Of a DNA stretch of 39,336 bases, positions 18,818-28,279 are shown piece after piece. The translations under genes and the position numbers were made by a program. The DNA is from Bacillota bacterium (lineage in GTDB: Bacteria; Bacillota; Clostridia; Oscillospirales; Oscillospiraceae), in assembly GCA_021199635.1 (NCBI GenBank), contig JAJQHS010000112.1:1-39336 (forward strand), written 5' to 3'. The stretch's first letter is position 1. Each line of letters opens with the position of its first letter. Under the pieces are notes generated by a model that was not told the origin of the DNA, made no database searches, and worked only from the letters and a program-made list of their open reading frames with translations.

Positions 18818-20021
18818 ATGCCTGTGTCAGAATGCCTACCAGCATATCGACGCATTTCTCCATATCCTCAACAGGGATATACTCGAACCGTCCGTGGTAA
18901 TTCTCCCCGCCGGTGCAAAGGTTCGGGCAGGGCAGCCCCTCGTAGCTAAGCCGCGCACCGTCCGTGCCGCCGCGAATAGGGACCTCCCGCGGCTCCATCC
19001 CGGCGCTGCGCATGGCGTGCTTGGCCCGCTGCACGATGTGCATGCATGGCTCAATGCACTTTTTCATGTTGAAATAGCTGTCCTGCACTGTCAGCGTAAC
19101 GGTTCCCTCCCCATATTTCCGGTTCAGGAACGCGGCAGCATGGGCCAGGATTTCCTTCTTCAGCTGGAATCGCGCCAAGTCGTGATCCCGGACGATGTAG
19201 CGCAGCACGGAATGCTCCACTTCTCCCTGCATATCCGTCAGGTGGAGGAACCCCTCATACCCTTCGGTATACTCCGGCTTCTGCTCCGCCGGGAGAAGGC
19301 TCTGGAATTCCATGGCGATGTACTGGGAATTGACCATCTTACCCTTGGCCGAGCCAGGATGGATGTTCAGTCCGCGGAACTCCACCTTTGCCGAAGCGGC
19401 ATTGAAGTTTTCGTATTCGATCTCCCCCAGCGTTCCGCCGTCCGCGGTGTAGGCAAAATCCGCGCCGAACCCCTTTACATCAAAGCGGTCCGCTCCCCTG
19501 CCGATCTCCTCATCCGGGGTGAAGCCGATTTTCAGCGTGGCATGGGGCAGCCGCGCGGTGAGCAGGAACTCCGCAGCAGCCATGATCTCCGCGATCCCGG
19601 CCTTATCATCCGCGCCCAGCAAGGTTGTACCGTCTGTGACGATCAGATGCTTGCCTGTGTGACTGTTCAAGCTGGGGTAATCCGATGGGCGGAGCCAGAT
19701 ATCCCTTTCTGGATTCAGGCAGATGTCCCCGCCGCCGTATTCCACGGTGCGCGCCTGGATCTGGGCGCCGGAAGTGTCCGGCGAGGTATCCATATGGGCG
19801 ATCAGCCCGATGACCGGGAACTTCGGATCACCCGGCACAGTGCCGTATACATAGCCGTTTTCGTCCATATGTGCGTCGGAAATGCCCATTTCCTGCATTT
19901 CCGTCACCAGGAGCGCAGCCAATTTCTTCTGCCCCGCTGTGGAGGGGCAGGTTTCGGAAAATTCGTCCGATTGGGTGTCATAGGACACATAGCGCAGGAA
20001 GCGCTGCGTTACCGTTTGCAT
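18816..20021 (-). CDS. pepT: Peptidase T (tripeptide aminopeptidase)
   Basis: RFLRYVSYDTQSDE, GLIAHMDTSPDTSG, LLGADDKAGIAEIMAA, IGFTPDEEIGRGAD, RGGTDGARLSYEGLPCPN. Confidence 0.96.
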   Translation of the reverse strand: MQTVTQRFLRYVSYDTQSDEFSETCPSTAGQKKLAALLVTEMQEMGISDAHMDENGYVYGTVPGDPKFPVIGLIAHMDTSPDTSGAQIQARTVEYGGGDICLNPERDIWLRPSDYPSLNSHTGKHLIVTDGTTLLGADDKAGIAEIMAAAEFLLTARLPHATLKIGFTPDEEIGRGADRFDVKGFGADFAYTADGGTLGEIEYENFNAASAKVEFRGLNIHPGSAKGKMVNSQYIAMEFQSLLPAEQKPEYTEGYEGFLHLTDMQGEVEHSVLRYIVRDHDLARFQLKKEILAHAAAFLNRKYGEGTVTLTVQDSYFNMKKCIEPCMHIVQRAKHAMRSAGMEPREVPIRGGTDGARLSYEGLPCPNLCTGGENYHGRFEYIPVEDMEKCVDMLVGILTQA

Positions 20022-20040
20022 TGCATTTCTCCTTCCATTT

Positions 20041-20068
20041 CAAAAAGCGGGGGCGAATCGCCCCCGCT
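20041..20068 (-). terminator. Intrinsic terminator downstream of ackA
   Basis: Minus strand AGCGGGGGCG att CGCCCCCGCT TTTTG. Confidence 0.8.
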
Positions 20069-20126
20069 CTGTCATGTTCCCGTCTGCGCGCCAGCATGTC
20101 CTGTACAGGCGCGGCGGCAGGGCAAT

Positions 20127-21317
20127 TTATTTTGCGGCGTTGACCAAGTCGGCGGTATCCTGGGCGATCATCAGCTCCTCGTTGGTGGGGATGACCCAGA
20201 CCTGGACGGCGGAATCGTCGGCAGAAATCTTCGCTTCCTTGCCGCGGACATTGTTCTTCTCCGGGTCGATTTTCACGCCCATAAAGCCCAGATATTCGCA
20301 CACAGCGGCACGGGTGGAGGGGCCATTCTCGCCCACGCCGGCGGTGAAGGTCAGCACATCGATGCCATTCAGCGCGGCAGTATAGGCGCCAATATACTTG
20401 GCGACCTCGTAATAGAACTTCTCCAGCGCAAGAACGCACTCGGCATTACCGGCCTTTGCTCCGGCTTCCAGGTCCCGGAAGTCAGAGGACACGCCGGACA
20501 GCGCCAGGACGCCGGATTTCTTATTCAGCATGGTCAGGCAATCGTCCACGCTCATGGAATACTTGTTGCAGATGAACTGCACCACGCACGGGTCGATATC
20601 GCCGGAGCGGGTGCCCATGGGGACGCCGGCCAGCGGCGACAGGCCCATGGAGGTATCCATGCACTTGCCGTCCTTCACAGCGGACAGCGAGGAGCCGTTG
20701 CCCAGGTGGCAGTTGATCATCTTGAAGTTCTTCGTCCCCATCAGCTCGGCGGCGCGGCGGGCGATATACTTGTGGGAGGTACCATGGAATCCATAGCGGC
20801 GGATATCGTCATTTTCATAATACTCCTTGGGGATGGCATAGCGATAGGCCTTGGGAGGCATGGTCATGTGGAAAGCCGTATCAAATACCGCCACCTGGGG
20901 TGTGCCGGGCATGACCGCCTGGCAGGCGCGGATGCCCATCAGGTTCGCCGGGTTATGCAGAGGTCCCAGGGGAATGCAGTCCTCGATGGCCTTGATGCAG
21001 GCGTCGTCGATGATGCACGAATCGCTGAACTTCATGCCGCCGTGGAGCACCCGGTGGCCGACGGCATCGATCTCGTCTACAGACTGGATCACGCCATATT
21101 CCGGATCCACCAGGATCTGCAGAACCGCCTGGATGGCTTCGGAATGGGTGGGCATGGGGATGTCCTTGACGACCTTGCTGTCACCGGCCTTGTGGGTCAG
21201 GCGGCCGTCAATGTAAATACGCTCGCACAGGCCCTTGGCGGAAACCTCACCGGTTTCGGGATTCATCAGCTGGTACTTCAGGGAAGAGCTTCCGGCGTTA
21301 ATAACCAGAACATTCAT
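20127..21317 (-). CDS. ackA: Acetate kinase
   Basis: MNVLVINAGSSSLKYQLMN, AVFDTAFHMTMPPKAYRYAIP, GFHGTSHKYI, FTAGVGENGPSTR. Confidence 0.97.
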   Translation of the reverse strand: MNVLVINAGSSSLKYQLMNPETGEVSAKGLCERIYIDGRLTHKAGDSKVVKDIPMPTHSEAIQAVLQILVDPEYGVIQSVDEIDAVGHRVLHGGMKFSDSCIIDDACIKAIEDCIPLGPLHNPANLMGIRACQAVMPGTPQVAVFDTAFHMTMPPKAYRYAIPKEYYENDDIRRYGFHGTSHKYIARRAAELMGTKNFKMINCHLGNGSSLSAVKDGKCMDTSMGLSPLAGVPMGTRSGDIDPCVVQFICNKYSMSVDDCLTMLNKKSGVLALSGVSSDFRDLEAGAKAGNAECVLALEKFYYEVAKYIGAYTAALNGIDVLTFTAGVGENGPSTRAAVCEYLGFMGVKIDPEKNNVRGKEAKISADDSAVQVWVIPTNEELMIAQDTADLVNAAK

Positions 21318-21387
21318 GGGAAATGCCTCCTAAAAAATAATATTTCATTTTTTTGCCATATGTGGTATGATACCCATAGATAAGCTT

Positions 21388-21416
21388 ATTTTACCGCACA
21401 ATCCCAAATTTCTCAA
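21388..21416 (-). promoter_or_regulatory. Putative ackA promoter
   Basis: Minus strand TTGAGA - 17 nt - TAAAAT. Confidence 0.6.
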
Positions 21417-21455
21417 CCCCTGAAAGTGATTTTTTTCCAAAAAGGAGGGATTATT

Positions 21456-22607
21456 TTGAAGGTCATCGGTATCATTGCGGAGTATAACCCTTTCCATCTG
21501 GGGCACTGGAAGCAGCTGCGCCTCGTCCGGCAGGTCGCCGGGGAGGATTGCGGCATTGCTGTGCTGATGAGCGGAAGCTTTGTCCAGCGGGGCGCCCCCG
21601 CGATATTTGACAAATCCCTCCGGGCCCGAGCCGCTGTGGAATGCGGCGCTGACCTGGTGCTGGAGCTGCCGGTCAACTATGCCCTGGCCTCGGCGGAGGG
21701 GTTCTGCTCCGGCGGCGTTCGGGTGCTGTCCGGGTTCTGCGACGGGCTGTGCTTCGGCACCGAATCCGGGGACCTGAACACGCTGAACGCCGTGGCGTCC
21801 GCCCTGCTCAGCGGCGACTTCTCCCCTGCGCTGCACCGGGAGCTTGAAAGCGGGATGTCCTTCCCCGCTGCCAGGCAGGCAGCACTTGCCAGAGTGGGGG
21901 CGGACGCTTCCCTGCTGGAAAAGCCCAACGACATTCTGGCGGTTGAGTACTGCAAAGCGATCCTTGCCCAGCACAGCACCATGCAGCCCATGCCCATTCG
22001 GCGGGAAGGGAGCTACCACGCAGATGTCCCCGACAAATCGAATCCCTCCGCCACAGCTCTGCGCGGAAGGATCGAATCCCAGGAGCCCTGGATGGACTAT
22101 GTGCCCCGCAATGCCCGTGAGGTATTTTCCGGCGCCGCAATCCACACCCTTGCCGCCGGAGAACGGGCTATGCTTGGCCGGCTCAGATGTATGGAGGATG
22201 CGGAATTTGCAGCGCTCCCCTACGGATCGGAGGGGCTATGGCGCAAATTTATGCACCAGTGCCGCGCCGGGCAAACCTTGGAGGAAATTTTGACACAGAC
22301 AAAATCCAGGCGCTACACCCGCAGCCGCCTGGATCGTATGGCAATGTGTGCTTACCTGGGTCTGACCCAATCCGCGATGGATACGCCCGCGCCCTACACA
22401 AGAGTGCTGGCCTTTAACGGCACCGGTCGGGAAATCCTCAAAATGGCCCGCCGCTCCGGCAGGTTCCCCCACGTGGGAGAACCGCAGCTGGAAGCGTTCT
22501 GGGACCTGGAGCAGCGCTGTACCGACCTATACGGCCTGTTCTGCGTGGATGCGCCGGAGCCGGCCGGACTGGAGGCAAAGCGCAGGGTGTGGATGCCCGG
22601 CAAGTAG
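21456..22607 (+). CDS. tmcAL: tRNA(Met) cytidine acetate ligase (TmcAL/YlbM family), TTG start
   Basis: LKVIGIIAEYNPFHLGHWKQL; AGGAGGG RBS at 21442-21448 with TTG at 21456. Confidence 0.9.
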   Translation: MKVIGIIAEYNPFHLGHWKQLRLVRQVAGEDCGIAVLMSGSFVQRGAPAIFDKSLRARAAVECGADLVLELPVNYALASAEGFCSGGVRVLSGFCDGLCFGTESGDLNTLNAVASALLSGDFSPALHRELESGMSFPAARQAALARVGADASLLEKPNDILAVEYCKAILAQHSTMQPMPIRREGSYHADVPDKSNPSATALRGRIESQEPWMDYVPRNAREVFSGAAIHTLAAGERAMLGRLRCMEDAEFAALPYGSEGLWRKFMHQCRAGQTLEEILTQTKSRRYTRSRLDRMAMCAYLGLTQSAMDTPAPYTRVLAFNGTGREILKMARRSGRFPHVGEPQLEAFWDLEQRCTDLYGLFCVDAPEPAGLEAKRRVWMPGK

Positions 22608-22617
22608 CCGGATGCGT

Positions 22618-23712
22618 TCAGCCGGCCTGGGCGATCTTCGCAAGCAGCTCCCGGATGGGCAGGTGCTGGGGGCAAATCTCCTCGCACTGGCCGCAGCCCA
22701 CGCAGTCCGCCGGTGTGCCGCCGGAGATGCTGCTGTCACCAGCCCAGGCGCGGATGGTCCGCTTATTGTTCTCCCGCTTGAAGAAAGCCGGAATCTCGAT
22801 CTGCATGGGGCAGCCCGGCACGCAGTAGCGGCATTCGGTGCAGGCGATCAGATCCTGCCCCCGGTAAATGGCGCAGGCCTTGGCGACCGCCTCCTGCTCC
22901 GCAGGGCTCAGCGGATGGAAATCCGCCATATATCCGATGTTGTCCTCCATCATTTCCATACTGCCCATACCGGACAGCACCATAGCGATTCCCTCAAAGC
23001 CTGCGGCGAATCGGATCGCGTAGCTGGCGTGGGAGCCGCCGTGGAGAGAATCGAGGATATTCGCGGCCTCCTCCGGCAGATTCACCAGCTTCCCGCCCTT
23101 CACCGGCTCCATGACGATCACCGGCTTGCCATGGCTGCGGCAGACCTCATAACACTTACGGCTCTGAATCTTTGGGTCCTCGAAGTCCGCATAGTTGAAC
23201 TGCAGCTGGACGATCTCAATTTCCGGATGCTCCGTCAGGATGCGGTCCAGGAAGGCCGCGGTATCGTGGAAGGAGATGCCCAGGTGGTGGATCTTCCCCT
23301 CCTGCTTCAGTGCCTGCGCCACTTCATAGGCATGGCACTGCTGATAATGGTCATAGTTCCGGCTCCCCTGGGCATGCATCAGGTAAAAATCGAAGTAATC
23401 CACGCCGCAGGCCGCCAGCTGGGTTTCAAACAGCGGACGGATATCCGCCTCGGTTTTGAAGCAGCTCTCAGACAGCTTATTAGTGAGGACATAGGCTTCC
23501 CGCGGGTAGCGGGAGGTCAGGCAGCTGCGCAGCGCAGTCTCGCTCTGACCGTCTATGTAGACATGGGCGGTGTCAAAGTAATTGAAGCCCGCCGCCAGGA
23601 ACGCGTCCACCATCTTGGTAAATTCTTCCAGGTCGACTTCCTTCCCGTTCATTTTCATGCGCATGCAGCCAAAGCCAAAGTTCTTCTTGATTTCCGGAAA
23701 ATAGGAATTCAT
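22618..23712 (-). CDS. Aldo/keto reductase with C-terminal 4Fe-4S ferredoxin-like domain
   Basis: NYFDTAHVYIDGQSE, KIHHLGISFHD; CTECRYCVPGCPMQIEIP and CVGCGQCEEICPQHLPI. Confidence 0.95.
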   Translation of the reverse strand: MNSYFPEIKKNFGFGCMRMKMNGKEVDLEEFTKMVDAFLAAGFNYFDTAHVYIDGQSETALRSCLTSRYPREAYVLTNKLSESCFKTEADIRPLFETQLAACGVDYFDFYLMHAQGSRNYDHYQQCHAYEVAQALKQEGKIHHLGISFHDTAAFLDRILTEHPEIEIVQLQFNYADFEDPKIQSRKCYEVCRSHGKPVIVMEPVKGGKLVNLPEEAANILDSLHGGSHASYAIRFAAGFEGIAMVLSGMGSMEMMEDNIGYMADFHPLSPAEQEAVAKACAIYRGQDLIACTECRYCVPGCPMQIEIPAFFKRENNKRTIRAWAGDSSISGGTPADCVGCGQCEEICPQHLPIRELLAKIAQAG

Positions 23713-23750
23713 GTCATTGCTCCTTCTCCCCTGTGGGGTATATTTATCGT

Positions 23751-23779
23751 ATTATAGCACATTCCGAAAAATTTCGCAA
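23751..23779 (-). promoter_or_regulatory. Promoter of aldo/keto reductase gene
   Basis: Minus strand TTGCGA - 17 nt - TATAAT. Confidence 0.75.
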
Positions 23780-23797
23780 CTTCCGCCGGATAAATTC

Positions 23798-23826
23798 TTG
23801 ACACCGAAACGGAATCGTGGTAGAAT
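23798..23826 (+). promoter_or_regulatory. Promoter of riboswitch-mntP transcript
   Basis: TTGACA (23798-23803) - 17 nt - TAGAAT (23821-23826). Confidence 0.8.
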
Positions 23827-23831
23827 CGTTC

Positions 23832-24004
23832 CAATTCATGGGGGAGTAGCTAGCGCGGTTCCCCGCGCAGCAAGTCAACATACTGGCCTTGCCGGCCTGG
23901 CTTGCTTTTCAATGCAAGACTCATGTATCCCTTCCGGGGGCTATGCGTGGGTTGTTTTTTTGATACTCAGGTGTGGCCCAGCGGTCAATCTGAGTATTTT
24001 TTTG
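23832..24004 (+). promoter_or_regulatory. yybP-ykoY manganese riboswitch with terminator expression platform
   Basis: P1 CAATTCATG (23832-23840) pairs with CGTGGGTTG (23946-23954); GGGGAGTAGC, GTCAACATACTGG and GCAAGAC core elements; terminator ATACTCAG...CTGAGTAT-T7 at 23963-24003; directly upstream of mntP. Confidence 0.9.
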
Positions 24005-24017
24005 GGGGAATTTAATC

Positions 24018-24596
24018 ATGCAGTGGAGCTTCCAGTTCTTTTTCAACAGCATTCTGCTGGGCGTCGGCCTGGCAATGGACGCATTTTCGGTCTCTCTCTC
24101 CAACGGCCTATATGAGCCGGATATGAAGGTTCGGAAAATGTGCGGCATTGCCGGGGTTTTTGCTTTTTTCCAGGCGCTGATGCCTATGATCGGGTGGATC
24201 TGCGTGCATACAATTGTGCAGTACTTCCAGTCCTTCGAGCGGCTGATTCCCTGGATCGCCCTGGTCCTGCTGGGTTACATCGGTGGAAAAATGCTCTACG
24301 AAGGCCTGCACGGCGGAGAAGTGGCCAAGCCGGAGGTAGGGTTTTCTGCCCTGCTGCTTCAGGGGGTGGCCACCTCCATTGACGCGTTGTCCGTCGGATT
24401 CACCATTTCCGGTTATGATCTCCCCACGGCGCTGAGCTGTGCGCTGATCATTGCGGCAGTTACCTTCGTCATCTGCATGGTCGGCCTGTGGCTTGGCAGG
24501 AAGGTCGGCGTGCGCCTGGCCGGGCGCGCCGGGATACTGGGTGGCAGCATACTCATTTTGATCGGCCTGGAAATTTTCATTTCCAGCTTTTTCTGA
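24018..24596 (+). CDS. mntP: Manganese efflux pump MntP
   Basis: LGVGLAMDAFSVSLSNGL..., GVATSIDALSVGFTISGYDLP; preceded by Mn riboswitch. Confidence 0.95.
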   Translation: MQWSFQFFFNSILLGVGLAMDAFSVSLSNGLYEPDMKVRKMCGIAGVFAFFQALMPMIGWICVHTIVQYFQSFERLIPWIALVLLGYIGGKMLYEGLHGGEVAKPEVGFSALLLQGVATSIDALSVGFTISGYDLPTALSCALIIAAVTFVICMVGLWLGRKVGVRLAGRAGILGGSILILIGLEIFISSFF

Positions 24597-24644
24597 CGGA
24601 AAGTGTGGAAATTTCAGATTTTTTTCTTTTCCGGCATTCTTCTG

Positions 24645-24673
24645 TTGCGAATTCCGGCGAACTATGGTACAAT
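24645..24673 (+). promoter_or_regulatory. Promoter of C39-like protein gene
   Basis: TTGCGA (24645-24650) - 17 nt - TACAAT (24668-24673). Confidence 0.75.
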
Positions 24674-24743
24674 GGCCTGGTAAGAACGTAACGATTTCGC
24701 GCCCTGCTCACCAGGGCAACCGGAACCAATCTATCCGTTTACG

Positions 24744-25682
24744 ATGGAGGGTACCATGCCGCATTCGAAACCGCGCCGCCGTGCCGCCAGGCGCAATCCC
24801 CTGGCGTTCACTCTGCTGATTGCAATTGGATTGGCTTTGATCCTGATCCTGGTCACGTCTCACCGCACTTCCCCTGCATCCCAGGATAATTCCACTGCCA
24901 GCAGCACTGCGGAGAGCACCACGCAAGCCACAGAATCCACTGAAAGTACCACTGAGCCTGTCACCGAAACCGTCACCGAGCCTCCGGCCACCACAGAAAT
25001 GATATTCGCGTCCGAGGCGGAGGAAAAAATCTACGCCTACGCAATGGCCAACGGCCTGAGCATGGACGATTACCCGGATTTCATGGTGGAACTGCTGAAC
25101 ACCAACCCGGAAACAGAAACCTATGTCCTGGAATACCCGTTCGCGAAAGACGCATCCTACACCATTGACCTTTCCGACCTGGCCGGATGCACTGAGGTGC
25201 CGCTGCTGCTGCAATGGGATTCCCGCTGGGGCTACATAGAATACGGTTCCAGTCTCGCCGGGCTGACCGCCTGCGGCCCCACCTGCCTGTCCATGGTGGC
25301 CATATATCTGACCCAGAACACCAGCTATACCCCTGCCTATATGATTCAGTACGCGCTGGATAACAATTACTACGTAGTTGGCAGCGGGACCTCGTGGTCA
25401 TTGTTCAGCCAGGGAACCGCTGCATTGGGAATGCAGGCGGAGGAGCTTCCCCTGTCCAAGAGCGTCATCATTTCCCGCCTTGAGGCGGGCCAGCCGGTAG
25501 TATGCTCCATGGGTCCGGGGCTCTTTACCACACAAGGGCATTTTATCGTTCTGGTAGGTGTGGAGGATGGAAAATTCCGAGTCAACGACCCGAACAGCCC
25601 CCAGCGCTCCGCAATGCTCTGGGACTACGATGACATTGAAGACCAGATCCGGAACCTTTGGGCGATTTCCCTGAGTTCCTGA
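24744..25682 (+). CDS. Membrane-anchored C39-family-like peptidase
   Basis: N-terminal TM, Ser/Thr/Glu-rich linker, LLLQWDSRWGYIEYGSSLAGLTACGPTCLSMVAIYLT (Cys) and GHFIVLVGVEDGKFRVNDPNS (His/Asp); start may be MEGTM or MPHSK. Confidence 0.85.
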   Translation: MEGTMPHSKPRRRAARRNPLAFTLLIAIGLALILILVTSHRTSPASQDNSTASSTAESTTQATESTESTTEPVTETVTEPPATTEMIFASEAEEKIYAYAMANGLSMDDYPDFMVELLNTNPETETYVLEYPFAKDASYTIDLSDLAGCTEVPLLLQWDSRWGYIEYGSSLAGLTACGPTCLSMVAIYLTQNTSYTPAYMIQYALDNNYYVVGSGTSWSLFSQGTAALGMQAEELPLSKSVIISRLEAGQPVVCSMGPGLFTTQGHFIVLVGVEDGKFRVNDPNSPQRSAMLWDYDDIEDQIRNLWAISLSS

Positions 25683-25708
25683 CCCCCACGCAACTATGAG
25701 GTGCTGCT

Positions 25709-27364
25709 ATGAAAAAATTTGTCCGTAAAGTCGCATCCATTTCCGTCGTCTTCTGCCTGGTGTGCATCATGCTCACCGGTGTCAGCGCCGCATCCACTAA
25801 AATCACGACCACAGCCACCGGATATACCAGCGCATCCGATGTGGAATACGTCATCGTCAGCGGGACCGTAGTGAACTGGGGCGCCCGGAATGAGGACTGC
25901 GTCTTCTTATCCACCTATGCCCTGGAGTACTACACTGGCAGCTATACTTACGATACCTTTGCCGCCCTGGACGGCGGCACATCCCAGAGCAGCGCTCCCA
26001 GCAGTGCGCTGTACAGCGCTTTGCAAAGTATGATGCAGGCCATGCACACAAACATCCAGACCTATCAGGCCACCCGCCAATACTACCAATATACCGATTG
26101 CGTCAGCAATAATTACGCCAAAATTTCCGCCTTCTACTCCGGCACCCTGGTGAACAGCACATGGGACGGCGGCGTGACCTACAATCGGGAGCATATCTGG
26201 CCGGACAGCAAGTGCATCGATTCCGGGCGCAGCACCAACGACAGCGCGGACATTATGACACTGCGGGCAACCACCCCCTCTGAAAACGGCTCCCGCGGCA
26301 ACACCGCCTACGGGGAGAGCAGCGGCTATTTTGATCCAGGCGTTTCCGTCCGGGGCGACTGCGCCAGAATGCTGCTGTATACCTACGTCCGCTGGGGCAA
26401 CACCAGCAAGATGTGGGGCACCAGCGGCGTAATTGAGAATCTGGATGTGCTTCTGCGCTGGATGGAGGAGGACCCGGTGGACACCTGGGAAATGGGCCGC
26501 AACGATGCGGTGCAGTCCATCACCGGCGTGCGGAACGTGTTTGTGGACTATCCGGAGCTGGCCTGGCTGCTGTTTGGTGAGGAAGTACCTGAGGACATGG
26601 TGACGCCCTCCGGTGAGGCCGCAAGCGGCTCCTCCGGCGGTTCCTCTTCCGGCGGTACCACCACCTGCTCCCACACCCATACAACGATCCGCAATGCCAC
26701 GGAAGCCACCTGCACAACGGACGGCTATACCGGCGATACCTACTGCACCGACTGCGGCGTGAAGCTGTCCTCCGGCACCACGATCAGCAAGACCGGGCAT
26801 AAGGGCGTTACTGTGAACCAGAAAAACGCGACCTGTGGGACGGATGGCTACACCGGGGATACCGTGTGCAAATACTGCGGAACCAAGCTGTACTCCGGCA
26901 TTGTCCTGGAGGCCACCGGCGCCCATACTTACGGCGAATGGGTGGTGACTGTGGAAGCAACAGATTCTACCCCGGGCAGTCAGGAGCACACCTGCACTGT
27001 ATGCGGCGCAACAGAAACCCAGGAGATCCCTGCGCTTTCCAGCAGCGGCACTGCGGACACTACCGCACCAGCGGAAACAGCAGAGCCTGAGGAAACGCTC
27101 CCCCCTTCGGAAGCAACAGAAGCTACGGAAGCAGACCAGACCTCCCCCGCCCAATCGGAAACCGATCCTGCGGAAACGGACAACTCCGACGCGGCCACCG
27201 AAGCGGGGCAGACCCTCTCCCCCACGGAATCCGGAGATGATTCCGCCACCGCGATCAGCGGGATCAGGTCGATCGTTCTGGTTTGCGCCGCAGTGCTGGC
27301 CGGTGCCGCGATCGTCATCATAATCCTTGTCCGTAAGAAACGGTCAGAGTCCGAACAACAGTAA
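25709..27364 (+). CDS. Secreted/membrane-anchored endonuclease I-like nuclease with CxxC repeats
   Basis: Signal peptide; YNREHIWPDSKCID and SENGSRGNTAYGE match EndA/NucM-type nucleases; two DGYTGDTxCxxCG repeats; C-terminal TM plus RKKR. Confidence 0.85.
   Translation: MKKFVRKVASISVVFCLVCIMLTGVSAASTKITTTATGYTSASDVEYVIVSGTVVNWGARNEDCVFLSTYALEYYTGSYTYDTFAALDGGTSQSSAPSSALYSALQSMMQAMHTNIQTYQATRQYYQYTDCVSNNYAKISAFYSGTLVNSTWDGGVTYNREHIWPDSKCIDSGRSTNDSADIMTLRATTPSENGSRGNTAYGESSGYFDPGVSVRGDCARMLLYTYVRWGNTSKMWGTSGVIENLDVLLRWMEEDPVDTWEMGRNDAVQSITGVRNVFVDYPELAWLLFGEEVPEDMVTPSGEAASGSSGGSSSGGTTTCSHTHTTIRNATEATCTTDGYTGDTYCTDCGVKLSSGTTISKTGHKGVTVNQKNATCGTDGYTGDTVCKYCGTKLYSGIVLEATGAHTYGEWVVTVEATDSTPGSQEHTCTVCGATETQEIPALSSSGTADTTAPAETAEPEETLPPSEATEATEADQTSPAQSETDPAETDNSDAATEAGQTLSPTESGDDSATAISGIRSIVLVCAAVLAGAAIVIIILVRKKRSESEQQ
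26700..26930 (+). repeat. Two in-gene CxxC repeats of about 40 codons
   Basis: ATCTTDGYTGDTYCTDCGVKLSSGTTISKTGHK and ATCGTDGYTGDTVCKYCGTKLYSGIVLEATGAH. Confidence 0.85.
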
Positions 27365-27370
27365 AAAATC

Positions 27371-27397
27371 AGGTGTGCGGAGCAAATCCGCACACCT
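27371..27397. terminator. Bidirectional terminator between convergent genes
   Basis: AGGTGTGCGGA gcaaa TCCGCACACCT; T-run on minus strand, ATTTTA on plus. Confidence 0.8.
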
Positions 27398-27401
27398 AAT
27401 T

Positions 27402-27665
27402 TTATGGCTTCAGGCCGCAGAGCTTCTGCTTATCAGCCCGGGAATACGCTTTCACTTCCAGCTCCCGCTTAAGCGCATCCGAATGGGAGCCTACCTCCTC
27501 CGTATACACCAGCTCCATTGGGCCGCGACCGCGGGTATACTTTGCGCCCTTCCCTGCCCGATGGGCCGCCAATCGCGCAGGTACGTCCACCGTGATGCCT
27601 GTGTACAGGCTGCCGTCGCCGCAGCGCAGGATGTACAGCTTCCAGCTTTTTTCCATGGCGCCCAT
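27402..27665 (-). CDS. GIY-YIG nuclease family protein (UPF0213-like)
   Basis: WKLYILRCGDGSLYTGITVDVPARLAAHRAGKGAKYTRGRGPMELVY. Confidence 0.92.
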   Translation of the reverse strand: MGAMEKSWKLYILRCGDGSLYTGITVDVPARLAAHRAGKGAKYTRGRGPMELVYTEEVGSHSDALKRELEVKAYSRADKQKLCGLKP

Positions 27666-28162
27666 CACCGCCTGAACCGGTTGGAAAGCAGAGTGTCCAG
27701 CAGCAGGAATGTCAGATTCCCCAGCACCAGCATAACCGCCGCCATGGCCGCGCCGATATTCTGATAGTCGTTTACCATCTCCTCCAACTGGAACAGCCGC
27801 AGGAACACCAGGTACATAACGCCGATTGCGCAGTTGAACAGCAGAAGCTTCCACAGCCACGAGAGCTTCTTCCTGTCCAGCTTTGGCTTGACGATGGGGT
27901 AAAACCCCAGGAATAGGAAAACCGCCGCTGCCTCCTTGTCCGGCCCCAGCAGAAGGCTGAGGAGCGCCACTGCGGCGTACCATGTCCAGGCGATCCTGCT
28001 GCCGCACTGCTTCCGGATCACCTCCAGGAGCAGCATACATATGATCGGGCAAAGGAAGGTCGCCACCGGAATCAGCCCGCCCATACACATAATCACTACG
28101 GCCAGCGCCGCAAGGACGCCGCCAAATGCCACGGCAAAAGCCGGGCTGTTCTTTCGCTGCAT
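27665..28162 (-). CDS. Hypothetical multi-pass membrane protein
   Basis: MQRKNSPAFAVAFGGVLAALAVVIMCMGGLIPVATFLCPIICMLLLEVI...; ATGA overlap with GIY-YIG gene. Confidence 0.8.
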   Translation of the reverse strand: MQRKNSPAFAVAFGGVLAALAVVIMCMGGLIPVATFLCPIICMLLLEVIRKQCGSRIAWTWYAAVALLSLLLGPDKEAAAVFLFLGFYPIVKPKLDRKKLSWLWKLLLFNCAIGVMYLVFLRLFQLEEMVNDYQNIGAAMAAVMLVLGNLTFLLLDTLLSNRFRR

Positions 28163-28198
28163 GATATACTTTCCTGCCCTTTCTGACGAATTTTCTTT

Positions 28199-28264
28199 AT
28201 TATAGTCCTGAAAACGCAAATTGGCAACTGTTTTCTTGACAGGAGCCGGATTCCGGGGTATATT
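28199..28264. promoter_or_regulatory. Divergent promoter pair
   Basis: Minus TTGCCA-17-TATAAT (28227-28199) and plus TTGACA-17-TATATT (28236-28264). Confidence 0.78.
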
Positions 28265-28279
28265 TGTGCAGGAAAGGTC

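Noticed and set aside
18894-21383. 829-aa plus-strand ORF
   Set aside because: Antisense to pepT and ackA, crosses their terminator and intergenic region, and its composition is a mirror of GC-biased coding sequence; no recognisable domain
24880-25010. Ser/Thr/Glu repeats as a DNA repeat array or CRISPR
   Set aside because: Low-complexity coding linker; no regular repeat-spacer structure
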